In this document: positions 36,742 through 47,562 of the stretch, in pieces
How positions within the stretch are numbered: the stretch's first letter is position 1
Layout of the letters: every line of letters begins with the position of its first letter
Origin: Duganella qianjiadongensis
GTDB lineage: Bacteria > Pseudomonadota > Gammaproteobacteria > Burkholderiales > Burkholderiaceae_D
Direction of reading: 5' to 3'
Assembly: GCF_009857915.1 (NCBI RefSeq)
Contig: NZ_WWCM01000008.1
Span: forward strand, 172,804 to 236,803
DNA length: 64,000 nucleotides
Program-made: the position numbers and the translations under genes
Notes under the pieces: generated by a model
What the model was told of the DNA's origin: nothing
Databases searched by the model: none
Seen by the model: only the letters and a program-made list of their open reading frames with translations

Positions 36742-37257
36742 ATGACCTTACTCAACCCTCAACAACTCGACGCCGAAGCGCTGTACGCCACGCTGCTGGC
36801 CGACGTGCGCGCCGGTCTGGCCGGTGTGGCCGACGTGGCCATCGTCGGTATCCACTCTGGCGGCGCTTGGCTGGCCGAGCGTCTGGCCGCCGATCTGGGC
36901 CTGACCGAACGCTGCGGCGTGCTCGATGTGTCGTTTTACCGCGACGACTACGCCAAGAAAGGCCTGCCGGCCGACGTCAAGCCCACCCGCATCCATTTCG
37001 ATGTCAACGCCGCCACCATCCTGCTGGTGGACGACGTGCTGTACACGGGCCGCACCACCCGCGCCGCGCTGAACGAACTGTTCGACTATGGCCGTCCGGC
37101 CCGCATCATGCTGGCCGCGCTGGTGGACCGTGGCGAGCGCCAGCTGCCGGTGGCAGCCGATTTCGTCGCCGCCCACGTCAAGGTGGAAGCGGGCAAGGCG
37201 CTGGTGCTGCAGCAGTCCGACGACGGCAAATTCACGCTAACCATAGACCAGGCTTAA
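36742..37257 (+). CDS. pyrR: Bifunctional pyr regulator / uracil phosphoribosyltransferase PyrR
   Basis: A 171-residue phosphoribosyltransferase-fold protein. VDDVLYTGRTTRAALNEL is the PRPP-binding loop. In Firmicutes PyrR binds pyr mRNA and controls attenuation; in many proteobacteria it sits beside pyrB with an unproven regulatory role. Here it lies six bases upstream of pyrB, and I see no obvious leader stem-loop and T-run in the 43 bases before it, so attenuation at this site is not supported. Confidence 0.92.
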   Translation: MTLLNPQQLDAEALYATLLADVRAGLAGVADVAIVGIHSGGAWLAERLAADLGLTERCGVLDVSFYRDDYAKKGLPADVKPTRIHFDVNAATILLVDDVLYTGRTTRAALNELFDYGRPARIMLAALVDRGERQLPVAADFVAAHVKVEAGKALVLQQSDDGKFTLTIDQA

Positions 37258-37263
37258 ATCATC

Positions 37264-38229
37264 ATGCTCAATCCGCAACTTAACAAACACGGCGAACTAC
37301 AGCACCTGCTGTCGATCGAAGGGCTGCCCAAGTCTATCCTCAACCACATTCTCGATACCGCATCGTCCTTCGTCGGCATTTCCGACCGCGACGTGAAGAA
37401 GGTGCCGCTGATGCGCGGCAAATCGGTGTTCAACCTGTTCTTCGAGAACTCTACCCGTACCCGTACCACCTTCGAAATCGCCGCCAAGCGCCTGTCGGCG
37501 GACGTGATCAATCTGAACATCCAGGCTTCCTCGGCCAGCAAGGGCGAATCGCTGCTCGACACCATCGACAACCTGTCGGCCATGCATGCCGATATGTTCG
37601 TGGTACGCCACGCGCAATCGGGCGCGCCCTATCTGATCGCCAAGCACCTGCAGGACTCCGGCCAGTCGCACGTGCACGTGGTGAACGCCGGTGACGGCCG
37701 CCACGCCCACCCGACCCAGGGTCTGCTGGACATGTACACCATCCGCCACTACAAGAAGGACTTCACCAATCTGACGGTGGCCATCGTGGGCGACATTCTG
37801 CATAGCCGGGTGGCCCGTTCCGATATCCACGCGCTGACCACGCTGGGCGTGCCGGAAGTGCGCGCCATCGGCCCGCACACGCTGCTGCCGGGCGGTCTGG
37901 AGCAGATGGGCGTGCGCACCTTTACCAATATGGATGAAGGCCTGAAAGGCGTGGACGTGATCATCATGCTGCGTCTGCAGAACGAGCGCATGAGCGGCGC
38001 GCTGCTGCCGTCGGCACAGGAATACTTCAAGAGCTACGGTCTGACGCCGGAACGACTGGCGCTGGCCAAGCCGGACGCCATCGTGATGCACCCGGGGCCG
38101 ATGAACCGCGGCGTGGAAATCGACTCGGCCGTGGCCGACGGCCCGCAGGCCGTGATTCTGCCGCAGGTCACTTTCGGTATCGCAGTACGGATGGCAGTAA
38201 TGAGCATAGTCGCAGGGACGCAAGCATGA
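37264..38229 (+). CDS. pyrB: Aspartate carbamoyltransferase, catalytic chain
   Basis: A 321-residue enzyme that makes N-carbamoyl-L-aspartate. [20 protein letters not shown] binds carbamoyl phosphate, [13 protein letters not shown] is the loop supplied to the neighbouring subunit, and [18 protein letters not shown] is the second active-site loop. No pyrI regulatory chain is visible, and the next gene encodes a dihydroorotase-like protein. In Pseudomonas that pairing forms a dodecamer in which the dihydroorotase-like partner is needed for assembly. The stop overlaps the next ATG by four bases. Confidence 0.96.
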   Translation: MLNPQLNKHGELQHLLSIEGLPKSILNHILDTASSFVGISDRDVKKVPLMRGKSVFNLFFENSTRTRTTFEIAAKRLSADVINLNIQASSASKGESLLDTIDNLSAMHADMFVVRHAQSGAPYLIAKHLQDSGQSHVHVVNAGDGRHAHPTQGLLDMYTIRHYKKDFTNLTVAIVGDILHSRVARSDIHALTTLGVPEVRAIGPHTLLPGGLEQMGVRTFTNMDEGLKGVDVIIMLRLQNERMSGALLPSAQEYFKSYGLTPERLALAKPDAIVMHPGPMNRGVEIDSAVADGPQAVILPQVTFGIAVRMAVMSIVAGTQA

Positions 38230-39533
38230 AACTACACATTAAAAACGGCCATCTGATCGATCCGGCCAATGGTATCGACGCCCAGCAGGATCTGTTTATC
38301 GACGCCGGCAAAGTGCTTGCCGTAGGCGCGGCGCCAGCCGGCTTCAGCGCGGATCAGACCATCGATGCCAGCGGTCTGGTGGTGGCACCGGGGCTGGTGG
38401 ACCTGTCGGTCCGTCTGCGCGAGCCCGGTTACGAATACAAGGCCACGCTGGAATCGGAACTGCAGGCCGCCATGCAGGGCGGCGTGACCAGTCTGGTATG
38501 CCCGCCCGATACCGATCCCGTGCTGGACGAATCGGGTCTGGTAGAGATGCTCAAATACCGCGCCAAAACGCGTAATCAGGCCCATGTGCACCCGCTGGGC
38601 GCATTGACGGTGGGCCTGAAGGGCAAGGCGCTGACGGAAATGGCGGAACTGACGGAAGCGGGCTGCATCGGTTTCTCGCAGGCGGAAGAGCCGATCGAAG
38701 ACACCACCGTGCTGCTGCGCGCACTGCAGTATGCCAAGACCTTCGACTACACCGTGTGGCTGCGTCCGCAGGACGCCCATATCGGCCGTGGCGGTATCGC
38801 GGCCAGCGGCGCCTTCGCTTCGCGTCTGGGTCTGTCCGGCGTGCCGGTGATGGCCGAGACCATCGCCCTGCACACCATTTTCGAGCTGATGCGCGCAACC
38901 GGCGCCCGCGTCCACCTGTGCCGTCTGTCCTCGGCTGCCGGCATCGAGCTGGTACGTCAGGCCAAGCGCGAAGGCCTGCCGGTCAGCTGCGACGTCGGTG
39001 CCCACCATGTGCACCTGACCGATGCCGACATCGGCTTCTTCGATTCGAATGCCCGTTTGACGCCGCCGCTGCGCAGCCAGCGCGACCGCGACGCCATCCG
39101 TCTCGGTCTGCTCGATGGCACCATCGATGCGCTGTGTTCCGATCACACGCCGGTGGACGACGATGAAAAACTGCTGCCTTTCGGCGAAGCCTCGGCCGGC
39201 GCCACCGGTCTGGAGCTGCTGCTGTCGCTGACGCTGAAGTGGGCCAACGACTACGCCGCCACCCAGGCAGCTGGCGGCCCCCGTCCGCTGGCGCGCGCAC
39301 TGGCGCTGATTACCTCGCAAGCTGCCCGGGTGGCCGGGCTGTCGGCCGGTACGCTGTCGGTGGGGGCGAATGCCGATGTCTGCATTTTCGATCCGCAGGC
39401 GCACTGGACGGTGCAAGCCGCTGCGCTGGCCAGCCAGGGCAAGCACACGCCTTTCCTCGGCTACAACCTGGCAGCACAGGTGCAAACCACCATCGTGGCG
39501 GGACGCGTGGCTTACCAGCGCAATGCTGCCTGA
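38226..39533 (+). CDS. pyrC': Dihydroorotase-like protein lacking zinc ligands (PyrC')
   Basis: A 435-residue amidohydrolase-fold protein. Active dihydroorotases have a DxHxH zinc motif; here the strand reads [10 protein letters not shown], with Ser61 and Arg63 replacing both His. The second signature is [11 protein letters not shown], where the usual Ala-Pro-His is Thr-Pro-Val. HLCRLSS also lacks the second His of the normal motif. These losses match the non-catalytic PyrC' proteins that co-assemble with aspartate carbamoyltransferase in Pseudomonas. A second, active pyrC must exist elsewhere. The ATG lies in the last codons of pyrB. Confidence 0.9.
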   Translation: MKLHIKNGHLIDPANGIDAQQDLFIDAGKVLAVGAAPAGFSADQTIDASGLVVAPGLVDLSVRLREPGYEYKATLESELQAAMQGGVTSLVCPPDTDPVLDESGLVEMLKYRAKTRNQAHVHPLGALTVGLKGKALTEMAELTEAGCIGFSQAEEPIEDTTVLLRALQYAKTFDYTVWLRPQDAHIGRGGIAASGAFASRLGLSGVPVMAETIALHTIFELMRATGARVHLCRLSSAAGIELVRQAKREGLPVSCDVGAHHVHLTDADIGFFDSNARLTPPLRSQRDRDAIRLGLLDGTIDALCSDHTPVDDDEKLLPFGEASAGATGLELLLSLTLKWANDYAATQAAGGPRPLARALALITSQAARVAGLSAGTLSVGANADVCIFDPQAHWTVQAAALASQGKHTPFLGYNLAAQVQTTIVAGRVAYQRNAA

Positions 39534-39546
39534 CTGAGTGGGCGGC

Positions 39547-40314
39547 ATGAAACTGCTGACGTTTATCCGCATCGTGCGGGTGCTGCTGCACGTCCTCAAG
39601 GGCATGCTGATCTGCGCTGTGGTGTTTCCGTGGCTGGGCCATGGAGCCCGCAACGCGCATATCCGCCGCTGGTCTACCCATTTGCTGGGCCTGTTCAATG
39701 TGACAGTGCGCCAGTCGGTGGGTAGTGCTCCCGTGCTCGACACGGCGATGGTGGTGGCCAATCACATTTCGTGGCTGGACATCTTCGTGATCCACAGCCT
39801 GCACCCCAGCCATTTTGTCGCCAAGGCCGAGATCCGTTCGTGGCCGCTGGCGGGCTGGCTGGCGCAGAAGGCTGGCACGGTGTTCATTGCGCGCGGCAGC
39901 CGGCGCGATCTGCGGCATATCTTCAAAGGGCTGGTGCACAGCCTGCAGAGTGGCGAACGGGTAGCCTTCTTCCCTGAGGGGACCACGGCGGCGCAGGGCA
40001 CGCTGCTGCCTTTCCATGCCAATCTGTTTGAAGCGGCCATCGATGCCCACGTGCCGGTGCAGCCGTTTGCGCTGTCGTATCAGGGCAGCGACGGCGGCCA
40101 CCATCCGTCGGTGGACTTTATCGGCGAGATGACCTTCGCCGAGAGCATCGTGCTGATCCTGAATGGCCCGCCCGTGGTGGCCACGCTCGACATTCTGCCG
40201 CCGTTGAGCAATGAGGGGGCGCACCGGCGCGAGCTGGCGCAGGCCGCCGAGCAGGCGGTGGCGGCTGCACTGGGCGTTGCGCTGCCCGGCGCAGCCGCGA
40301 CGGGCACCGACTAG
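39547..40314 (+). CDS. 1-acyl-sn-glycerol-3-phosphate acyltransferase-like protein
   Basis: A 255-residue PlsC-fold acyltransferase with an N-terminal hydrophobic anchor (LTFIRIVRVLLHVLKGMLIC). ANHISWLDIF is the catalytic HX4D motif and FFPEGTTAAQGTLLPFH the second. It probably makes phosphatidate or acylates another lipid. It is one of two such genes in this window, so roles may differ. The start is ATG at 39547; an in-frame GTG lies at 39538, just after the pyrC' stop. Confidence 0.87.
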   Translation: MKLLTFIRIVRVLLHVLKGMLICAVVFPWLGHGARNAHIRRWSTHLLGLFNVTVRQSVGSAPVLDTAMVVANHISWLDIFVIHSLHPSHFVAKAEIRSWPLAGWLAQKAGTVFIARGSRRDLRHIFKGLVHSLQSGERVAFFPEGTTAAQGTLLPFHANLFEAAIDAHVPVQPFALSYQGSDGGHHPSVDFIGEMTFAESIVLILNGPPVVATLDILPPLSNEGAHRRELAQAAEQAVAAALGVALPGAAATGTD

Positions 40315-40353
40315 GCCGGTCCGGCAGGGCCGGGCCCCAAGTCCGGCCTGTCC

Positions 40354-41211
40354 CTAGTTTGCGGCCTGCTTGCCGCTATGCTGCTGGAATTCGGGGCACT
40401 GGGCCTGCAGCAGGCTGCGGTCCTGCAGGCACACGGCCGATAGCTGGCCACCCCAGACGCAGCCGCTATCGAGACCGATGACGTCGGGCCGCATGATCAG
40501 GCCCAGTGCCGACCAGTGGCCGAACACCACCGTCTGGCCGGCGCTGCGGCGCTGCGGCACATCGAACCACGGCATCAGGCCGGAGGCCGGATCCGCCGTG
40601 CCGCTATCCTTGATCTTGAAGTCCATCACGCCATCGGCCGTGCAGAAGCGCAGCCGCGTCATGGCGTTGATGATGCAGCGCAGCCGCTCGGCACCCTGCA
40701 GGCCGTCATGCCAGCGGTCGGGCTGGTTGCCATACATATCGGCCAGAAAATCCGCCAGCCCGTCACTACGCAGCATCTGCTCTACTTCTGCCGACAGGGC
40801 TAGCGCCTGTGCGCCATCCCACTGGGGCAGCAGCCCCGCATGCACCAGCAGGTGGCCGTCCGCTGCCAGTGCCAGCGGGCGCTGGCGCAGCCAGGCGATC
40901 AGTTCGTCGCGGTCGGGCGCGGCCAGTATCTCGTCCAGCGTGTCGGCGGCGTGGGCCGGACGGATGCCGTAGGCCACCGCCAGCAGATGCAGATCATGGT
41001 TGCCCAGCACGCTATCGATGCGACCGTTGCTTTCCTGCGCCAGCTGGCGCACATAGCGCAGAGTGGCGAGGGAGTCGGGGCCACGGTTGATCAGGTCACC
41101 CGCGAACAGGATGCGTACATCAGGCGTAGCGGCGTGGGCCTGTATGCGCGCGACCATGTCGCGGGCCTGCTGGTGGCAGCCCTGTAAATCACCGATTACG
41201 TAGGTTTTCAT
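40354..41211 (-). CDS. apaH: Symmetrical bis(5'-nucleosyl)-tetraphosphatase
   Basis: A 285-residue metallophosphatase that splits Ap4A to ADP and can remove caps from Np4-capped [27 protein letters not shown] and [12 protein letters not shown] are the metal-binding motifs, and FGHWSALGL supplies a later His. The start at 41209-41211 gives MKTYVIGD; ten extra upstream codons are not conserved. It is divergent from the rml block and convergent with the acyltransferase. Confidence 0.95.
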   Translation of the reverse strand: MKTYVIGDLQGCHQQARDMVARIQAHAATPDVRILFAGDLINRGPDSLATLRYVRQLAQESNGRIDSVLGNHDLHLLAVAYGIRPAHAADTLDEILAAPDRDELIAWLRQRPLALAADGHLLVHAGLLPQWDGAQALALSAEVEQMLRSDGLADFLADMYGNQPDRWHDGLQGAERLRCIINAMTRLRFCTADGVMDFKIKDSGTADPASGLMPWFDVPQRRSAGQTVVFGHWSALGLIMRPDVIGLDSGCVWGGQLSAVCLQDRSLLQAQCPEFQQHSGKQAAN

Positions 41212-41352
41212 GGGGGTACTCTCGGATTCGTGGCGGGTCAAACTGGTTTAATCTGTTATTCGGGTGCAGAGTATCGATAATTGCCCGATACGGCGTGGCT
41301 TTCACATAAAATGATGGCTACTCCTCTTTTGACTCTTGCTGCGGGATACTAA

Positions 41353-42420
41353 ATGATTTTTGTGACTGGTGGGGCGGGTTTCATAGGCTCGAACTTCGTG
41401 CTGGACTGGCTGGCCCAGTCGGATGAGCCGGTGATTAACTACGACAAGCTGACCTATGCCGGCAATCTGAACAATCTGGCGTCGCTCAAGAATGACAGCC
41501 GGCATATCTTTGTGCGCGGCGATATCTGCGATCAGGCGCAGGTGCTGGCGCTGTTCCGCGAACACAAGCCGCGCGCCATCGTGCACTTTGCTGCCGAGAG
41601 CCATGTGGACCGTTCCATCCTCGGTCCCGGCGAATTCATCCAGACCAATATCAACGGCACTTTCAGCCTGCTGGAAGCGGCGCGTGCCTACTGGTCGGAA
41701 CTGGCGGAAGCCGAGAAAACCGCGTTCCGCTTCCTGCACGTTTCCACCGACGAGGTGTACGGCACGCTGGGACCGGACGACGCGCCGTTCAGCGAAACCA
41801 CCGCGTTTGCACCCAACAGCCCGTACTCGGCGTCGAAAGCGGCCTCCGACCATCTGGTGCGTTCCTACCACCATACTTACGGACTGCCGACGCTGACCAC
41901 CAACTGCTCGAATAATTACGGCCCGTATCACTTCCCGGAGAAGCTGATCCCGCTGATCATCGCCAATGCGCAGGCCGGCAAGCCGCTGCCTATCTATGGC
42001 GACGGCCAGCAGATCCGCGACTGGCTGTACGTGAGCGACCACTGCGCCGCCATCCGCCGCGTGCTGGAAGCGGGCCGTCTGGGCGAGACCTATAACGTGG
42101 GCGGCTGGAACGAAATGGCCAACCTCGACGTGGTGCACACCCTGTGCGATATGCTGGACCAGCAGAAGCCCAAGGCCGACGGCAGCAGCTATCGCGCCCA
42201 GATTACCTACGTCAAGGACCGTCCCGGCCACGACCGCCGCTACGCCATCGATGCGCGCAAGCTGGAACGCGAACTGGGCTGGAAACCGGCCGAAACCTTC
42301 CAGACCGGCATCGCCAAGACGGTGCAGTGGTATCTGACGCATCAGGACTGGGTGACCGATGTGCAGTCCGGCAGTTATGCCAAGTGGGTAGAAACCAATT
42401 ACTTTAATCGCGAAGGCTAG
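41353..42420 (+). CDS. rmlB: dTDP-glucose 4,6-dehydratase
   Basis: A 355-residue NAD-dependent short-chain dehydrogenase of dTDP-L-rhamnose synthesis. [16 protein letters not shown] binds [12 protein letters not shown] contains the active-site Thr-Asp-Glu, and [13 protein letters not shown] is the YxxxK motif. [17 protein letters not shown] is family-specific. It heads the co-directional block rmlB-rmlA-rmlC-rmlD, with its stop two bases before the rmlA ATG. Confidence 0.97.
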   Translation: MIFVTGGAGFIGSNFVLDWLAQSDEPVINYDKLTYAGNLNNLASLKNDSRHIFVRGDICDQAQVLALFREHKPRAIVHFAAESHVDRSILGPGEFIQTNINGTFSLLEAARAYWSELAEAEKTAFRFLHVSTDEVYGTLGPDDAPFSETTAFAPNSPYSASKAASDHLVRSYHHTYGLPTLTTNCSNNYGPYHFPEKLIPLIIANAQAGKPLPIYGDGQQIRDWLYVSDHCAAIRRVLEAGRLGETYNVGGWNEMANLDVVHTLCDMLDQQKPKADGSSYRAQITYVKDRPGHDRRYAIDARKLERELGWKPAETFQTGIAKTVQWYLTHQDWVTDVQSGSYAKWVETNYFNREG

Positions 42421-42422
42421 CC

Positions 42423-43325
42423 ATGAGTACGACCACTCCTCGCCGCAAAGGCATTATCCTCGCCGGTGGTTCGGGCACCCGTCTGTATCCGATCACCATG
42501 AGCGTGTCCAAGCAGTTGCTGCCGATTTACGACAAGCCCATGATCTACCACCCGCTGACGGTGCTGATGCTGGCCGGGATTACGGAAATTCTGCTGATCT
42601 CCACCCCGCAGGACACGCCGCGCTTCCGCGATCTGCTGGGCGATGGCAGCCAGTGGGGCTTGCAGCTCAGCTATGCAGTGCAGCCTTCGCCTGACGGCCT
42701 GGCCCAGGCCTTCATCATCGGCCGCGAATTCGTCGGCGACGCGCCGTCGGCCCTCATCCTGGGCGACAATATCTACTACGGCAACGACCTCGATGCGCTG
42801 CTGCGCCATGCCACCGAGCAGACCGATGGCGCCACGGTGTTTGCCTACCACGTGCAGGACCCCGAGCGTTATGGCGTGGTGGAGTTCGACGCCAGCCATC
42901 AGGCCGTGTCCATCGAGGAAAAACCGCTCAAACCGAAGTCCAACTATGCCGTTACGGGGCTGTATTTCTACGACAATCAGGTATGCGATATCGCTGCCGG
43001 CATCCAGCCGTCGGCACGGGGCGAACTGGAAATTACCGACGTCAACCGCGTGTATCTGGAACAGCAGCAGCTCAATGTGGAAGTGATGGGGCGCGGCATG
43101 GCGTGGCTGGACACTGGCACCCATGAATCGCTGCTCGATGCTTCGCAGTTTATTGCGACCATAGAAAAACGGCAGGGCCTGAAAGTGGCTTGCCCGGAAG
43201 AGATCGCCTATCGCAAGGGCTATATCGATGCCGAGCAGTTGCGCAAGCTGGCCGAGCCGCTGAAAAAGAACAACTACGGTCAGTACCTGCTGCAAATTCT
43301 TGAAGATAAGGTTGTACCGCGATGA
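42423..43325 (+). CDS. rmlA: Glucose-1-phosphate thymidylyltransferase
   Basis: A 300-residue nucleotidyltransferase that makes dTDP-glucose. [13 protein letters not shown] is the nucleotide loop, [19 protein letters not shown] follows, and [10 protein letters not shown] supplies metal-binding Asp. [19 protein letters not shown] confirms the RmlA class. Its TGA overlaps the rmlC ATG, suggesting coupled translation. Confidence 0.97.
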   Translation: MSTTTPRRKGIILAGGSGTRLYPITMSVSKQLLPIYDKPMIYHPLTVLMLAGITEILLISTPQDTPRFRDLLGDGSQWGLQLSYAVQPSPDGLAQAFIIGREFVGDAPSALILGDNIYYGNDLDALLRHATEQTDGATVFAYHVQDPERYGVVEFDASHQAVSIEEKPLKPKSNYAVTGLYFYDNQVCDIAAGIQPSARGELEITDVNRVYLEQQQLNVEVMGRGMAWLDTGTHESLLDASQFIATIEKRQGLKVACPEEIAYRKGYIDAEQLRKLAEPLKKNNYGQYLLQILEDKVVPR

Positions 43326-43870
43326 AAGTGACGACGACGCCGCTGGAGGGCGTGCTGCTGCTGGAGCCGAAAGTATTCGGCGACGAGCGCGGTTTTTTCT
43401 ACGAAAGCTACAACGGCCGCCGTTTTGCCGAACTGACGGGGGTGGAAACGGCTTTCGTGCAGGATAACCATTCGCGCTCGCTCAAAGGCGTATTGCGCGG
43501 CATGCACTACCAGATCCGTCAGCCGCAGGGCAAACTGGTGCGCGCCAGTTCCGGCAGCGTGTTCGATGTGGTGGTGGATCTGCGCAAGAGTTCGCCTACC
43601 TTCGGCCAGTGGTTCGGCGCCGAGCTGTCGGCCGAGAACAAGCTGCAGATGTGGATACCACCGGGCTTTGCGCACGGCTTCATGGTCACCAGCGATGCTG
43701 CCGAGTTCCTTTACAAAACCACGGATTACTGGGCGCCGGAACATGAACGCTCGATTCTGTGGAACGATCCGGCGATCGGCATCGAGTGGCCAGAGCTGGG
43801 TATGGCACCGCTGCTGTCCGGCAAAGATCAGGCCGCAGCCCTGCTGGCCGACGCCGAGGTGTTCGCATGA
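43322..43870 (+). CDS. rmlC: dTDP-4-dehydrorhamnose 3,5-epimerase
   Basis: A 182-residue cupin epimerase. [30 protein letters not shown] and [15 protein letters not shown] are the characteristic motifs, the last two carrying the active-site His residues. Normal length. Its ATG lies in the rmlA stop region and its TGA overlaps the rmlD ATG, so the four rml genes are tightly coupled. Confidence 0.96.
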   Translation: MKVTTTPLEGVLLLEPKVFGDERGFFYESYNGRRFAELTGVETAFVQDNHSRSLKGVLRGMHYQIRQPQGKLVRASSGSVFDVVVDLRKSSPTFGQWFGAELSAENKLQMWIPPGFAHGFMVTSDAAEFLYKTTDYWAPEHERSILWNDPAIGIEWPELGMAPLLSGKDQAAALLADAEVFA

Positions 43871-44724
43871 AAATCCTGCTGACGGGTAGCTCCGGGCAGG
43901 TTGGTTATGAACTGGCCCGCAGCCTGCAAGGCGTGGGCGAAGTGGTGGCGCTGGACCGCCAGCAGATGGATCTGGCTGATCTGGATCAGGTCCGCAGCGT
44001 GATCCGCACGGTGCAGCCGCAGATGATCGTCAATCCGGCGGCCTACACGGCAGTCGATAAGGCCGAGAGCGAGCCGGAGCTGGCATTCCGCGTGAACGCC
44101 GAAGCACCGGCCCTGATGGCCGAGGAAGCCCGTTTGCTCGGCGCGTCCATGGTGCATTATTCGACCGATTATGTGTTTGATGGCGCGGTGGCGGTGGCGC
44201 GGGTGGAAGATGATCCCACCGGCCCCCTCAACGTGTATGGCGCCAGCAAACTGGCCGGCGAGCAGGCCATTGCGGCTGCCGGCATTCCGCACCTGATCTT
44301 CCGCACCAGCTGGGTGTACGGCATGCGCGGCAAGAACTTCCTGCTGACCATGCTGCGGCTGGCGCGCGAGCGCGACGAGCTGCGCGTGGTGGCCGATCAG
44401 CATGGCGCCCCCACGTGGAGCCGCACCATCGCCGACGTGACGGCGCAAGTGCTGGCGCAAGCCCATGCGGGCGGGCGCGAATGGTGGGTGCAGAACCGTG
44501 GCGTGTATCACCTGACGGCGCAAGGCCAGACCACGTGGTATGAGTTTACCCGCGCCATCCTGGCCGAAGCGGGCATCAACTGCCGTGTCTTGCCGATTAC
44601 CAGCGCCGAGTATCCGGTGCCGGCCCGCCGGCCCGAACATTCCGTGCTATCGAGCGAAAAGCTGATGGCGCGCTTCTGTCATTTGCCTGACTGGCAACAT
44701 GCGCTGCAGCTGTGCATGCGCTGA
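43867..44724 (+). CDS. rmlD: dTDP-4-dehydrorhamnose reductase
   Basis: A 285-residue NADPH-dependent reductase giving dTDP-L-rhamnose. [16 protein letters not shown] is the nucleotide-binding start; a longer upstream frame lies within rmlC and is dismissed. NPAAYTAVDKAESEPEL, YSTDYVFDG and YGASKLAGEQ (YxxxK) are the RmlD motifs. The ATG at 43867 overlaps the rmlC stop. Confidence 0.96.
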   Translation: MKILLTGSSGQVGYELARSLQGVGEVVALDRQQMDLADLDQVRSVIRTVQPQMIVNPAAYTAVDKAESEPELAFRVNAEAPALMAEEARLLGASMVHYSTDYVFDGAVAVARVEDDPTGPLNVYGASKLAGEQAIAAAGIPHLIFRTSWVYGMRGKNFLLTMLRLARERDELRVVADQHGAPTWSRTIADVTAQVLAQAHAGGREWWVQNRGVYHLTAQGQTTWYEFTRAILAEAGINCRVLPITSAEYPVPARRPEHSVLSSEKLMARFCHLPDWQHALQLCMR

Positions 44725-45035
44725 GTCATTCCTGTTTTCCTTCCAGTTGTATCCTTTGGTAAGCAAGCCTGCCGGTTTCATGGCAGGCTGCTATCATGCG
44801 GCCGCCCGTTTTCAGCCTGTGGGCGGGCTGTCCCGGTCTGGCTGCCTGCCGTCGTGCTGCTGCAGCATGGTGGCCCGTTGCAAAAGCGCGGCGGGTAGCA
44901 GGGTTTCACGCCCTGTTGCAGCGTAAATGCCGGTCTGAACGGCTGAATCCGGTACAATCGCGTGTCAGTCTGGCGGCACAGGGCACGGGGCACACGGGGC
45001 CCTGCCGGGGCCGCTAGTCTTTTTACTATAAAAAT
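44725..45035. other. Intergenic region with a perfect hairpin
   Basis: About 310 bases separate rmlD from the WecA-like gene. An 8-bp perfect stem (AGCCTGCC at 44766-44773 with GGCAGGCT at 44782-44789) follows the rmlD stop by 41 bases, but no T-run follows, so it is not a good terminator. A TACAAT hexamer (44953-44958) could be a -10 box for the next gene, without a convincing -35. I see nothing else supported here. Confidence 0.4.
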
Positions 45036-46130
45036 ATGTTTTCCTTCCTCCTGAGCTTTGTTGCTTCCGCATTGCTAACCCTGCTGGTGATCAAAGAGGC
45101 GCGTTTGCACGGTCCGGCGCTGGACACCGATTTCATGGGTGTGCAGAAAGTTCACGCCCACCATGTGGCGCGCATAGGGGGCTTGTCGATTTTTCTGGCG
45201 GTGGCGCTCAGTTCCGTGATCTCGCTGTGGCGCGTACCGGCCATGACTTACTGGCTGCTGGGGCTGCTGGGCTGTTCCTTCTTCGCCTTCGTGGGCGGCA
45301 TCGTGGAAGATTACACGGGCAAGGTCAGCGCAGGCCGGCGGCTGGTGCTGACCATGATCGCTGCAGGCATGGGCTATTTCCTGCTTGATGCGCGGGTGGA
45401 CCGGCTGGACTGGATGTTTTCCTCGTGGATGCTGCCGTATATGTGGCTGACCCTGCCGCTGACGGTGCTGGCCGTGGCCGGCATCGCCAATGCCGTCAAT
45501 ATTATCGACGGCTTCAATGGTCTGGCCAGCGTGGTGGTGATCTGCATGCTGCTCTCGCTCGGCTACGTGGCGCTGCAGGTGAACGATATGTTCGTGCTGA
45601 TTGCAGCCCTGATGGTGGCTGGCGCCACGGCCGGTTTCCTGATCTGGAATTATCCCGTCGGCATGATCTTCCTCGGCGACGGCGGGGCCTATTTCATCGG
45701 CTTCATGCTGGGCGAACTGGCCCTGCTGCTGGTGATGCGCAATCCGCAGGTCTCGACCTGGTATGCGGCGCTGCTGCTGATCTACCCGACCTTCGAAACC
45801 CTGTTCTCGGTGTATCGCCGCATGTTTGTGCGCGGTAAGTCGCCGGCCATGCCGGACGGCATACACCTGCACAGCCTGATATTCCGCCGCATCGTCCAGT
45901 GGGCCGTGGGGCGCAAGGAAGCGCGTGCCCTGATCCGGCGTAATTCCATGACTTCGCCCTACCTGTGGCTGTTCTCGCTGATGGCGGTGATCCCGGCCAC
46001 CGTGTTCTGGCGCCATACGTGGATCTTGATGCTTTCCTGTATATTGTTTATTGTCAGTTATGTATGGATCTACGTGCGCATCGTGCGCTTCAAGGCGCCG
46101 CGCTGGATGATCCGGCACAAGAAAACCTGA
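45036..46130 (+). CDS. WecA-like undecaprenyl-phosphate sugar-1-phosphate transferase
   Basis: A 364-residue polyprenyl-phosphate transferase with about ten membrane helices. NAVNIIDGFNGLAS and IFLGDGGAYFIGFMLGE are the cytosolic catalytic loops, and PDGIHLHSLIFRR carries the conserved His-x-His motif. Such enzymes start O-antigen or capsule repeats by moving a GlcNAc- or related sugar-phosphate onto undecaprenyl phosphate. Its place after rmlBACD fits O-antigen initiation. The donor sugar cannot be read from sequence. Confidence 0.88.
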   Translation: MFSFLLSFVASALLTLLVIKEARLHGPALDTDFMGVQKVHAHHVARIGGLSIFLAVALSSVISLWRVPAMTYWLLGLLGCSFFAFVGGIVEDYTGKVSAGRRLVLTMIAAGMGYFLLDARVDRLDWMFSSWMLPYMWLTLPLTVLAVAGIANAVNIIDGFNGLASVVVICMLLSLGYVALQVNDMFVLIAALMVAGATAGFLIWNYPVGMIFLGDGGAYFIGFMLGELALLLVMRNPQVSTWYAALLLIYPTFETLFSVYRRMFVRGKSPAMPDGIHLHSLIFRRIVQWAVGRKEARALIRRNSMTSPYLWLFSLMAVIPATVFWRHTWILMLSCILFIVSYVWIYVRIVRFKAPRWMIRHKKT

Positions 46131-46175
46131 GTGGCTGACACTTTCCCATCTACCCTTTAATCCGATCGATACATC

Positions 46176-47558
46176 ATGGTTCCTATTTCCCCGTCTATTT
46201 TCAAAGCTTACGACATCCGCGGCATCATCGATAAAACGCTGGACGCCGGCGTGGCCCATAAAATAGGTCAGGCCTTCGGCCAGGCCGCGCTGGCCAAAGG
46301 CGAGCGCACGGTGGTGATAGGCCGCGACGGCCGTCTGTCCGGCCCGGCGCTGGCGGCGGCACTGGCGCAGGGCCTGCAGGCGGCTGGCGTGAACGTGATC
46401 GATCTGGGCGTGGTGGCGACCCCTATGGTGTACTTCGGCACCAATGTGCTGGGCGCTGCGTCCGGCATCATGGTCACCGGCAGCCACAACCCGCCGGACT
46501 ACAATGGTTTCAAGATGGTGCTCGCTGGCGAAGCCATCCACGGCACGGCGATTACCGCCCTGTACGACGCCATCGTGGCGCATGACGGCAGCAGCGCCGC
46601 CACGCCGGGCAACTACAGCACTTACGATATCCGCGCCCAGTACCTCGAACGCATTATCGGCGACGTCAAGCTGGCACGCCCGATCAAGATCGCGGTCGAT
46701 TGCGGCAACGGCGTGGCCGGTGCGTTTGCGCCCGATCTGTTCCGCGGCATGGGCTGCGAAGTGATCGAGATGTTCTGCGAAGTCGATGGCAACTTCCCTA
46801 ACCACCACCCTGATCCGGCCCATCCGGAAAACCTGCAGGATCTGATCCGCATGTTGCAGGAAACCGATGCCGAGCTGGGTATCGCGTTTGATGGCGACGG
46901 CGACCGTCTGGGCGTGGTGACCAAAGATGGCCAGATCATCTTCCCGGACCGCCAGATGATGCTGTTCGCGGCCGATGTGCTGACCCGCCATCCGGGCGAG
47001 CAGATACTGTATGACGTCAAGTGCACGCGCCATCTGGCACCGTGGATCAGCAAGCACGGCGGCGTACCGCTGATGTACAAGACCGGCCACTCGCTGGTGA
47101 AAGCCAAGCTGCGCGAAACGGGCGCTCCGCTGGGCGGCGAAATGAGCGGCCACATCTTCTTCAAGGACCGCTGGTACGGTTTCGACGATGGCCTGTATTC
47201 CGGTGCCCGTCTGCTGGAAATCCTGACGCGTGTAAGCGATCCTTCGGCGCTGCTCAATGCGCTGCCGCAGTCGGACAGCACACCGGAACTGCACCTGCAT
47301 CTGAACGAAGGCGAAAACGTCAAACTGATGGATCAGCTGCGCAGCAATGCCGAGTTCCCCGGCAACCAGCAGATCATCACCATCGACGGCCTGCGCGTGG
47401 AGTACGAAGACGGCTTCGGTCTGGCCCGTTCGTCCAATACCACGCCGGTCATCGTGATGCGTTTTGAGGCGGAAACGCCGGCTGCGCTGGCGCGCATACA
47501 GGGCCAGTTCAAAAGCGTGATTCTGGCGGCCAAGCCGGACGCCGACCTGCCATTCTGA
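46176..47558 (+). CDS. Phosphomannomutase/phosphoglucomutase
   Basis: A 460-residue alpha-D-phosphohexomutase of the AlgC/ManB type. FKAYDIRGIIDKTLD is the N-terminal signature. VTGSHNPPDYNGFK contains the phospho-Ser. DGDGDRLGVV binds Mg2+ and GEMSGHIFFKDRW contacts the substrate. It interconverts hexose 1- and 6-phosphates for nucleotide-sugar supply, which fits the LPS neighbourhood. Downstream waaC begins four bases after its stop. Confidence 0.93.
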   Translation: MVPISPSIFKAYDIRGIIDKTLDAGVAHKIGQAFGQAALAKGERTVVIGRDGRLSGPALAAALAQGLQAAGVNVIDLGVVATPMVYFGTNVLGAASGIMVTGSHNPPDYNGFKMVLAGEAIHGTAITALYDAIVAHDGSSAATPGNYSTYDIRAQYLERIIGDVKLARPIKIAVDCGNGVAGAFAPDLFRGMGCEVIEMFCEVDGNFPNHHPDPAHPENLQDLIRMLQETDAELGIAFDGDGDRLGVVTKDGQIIFPDRQMMLFAADVLTRHPGEQILYDVKCTRHLAPWISKHGGVPLMYKTGHSLVKAKLRETGAPLGGEMSGHIFFKDRWYGFDDGLYSGARLLEILTRVSDPSALLNALPQSDSTPELHLHLNEGENVKLMDQLRSNAEFPGNQQIITIDGLRVEYEDGFGLARSSNTTPVIVMRFEAETPAALARIQGQFKSVILAAKPDADLPF

Positions 47559-47562
47559 CGCC

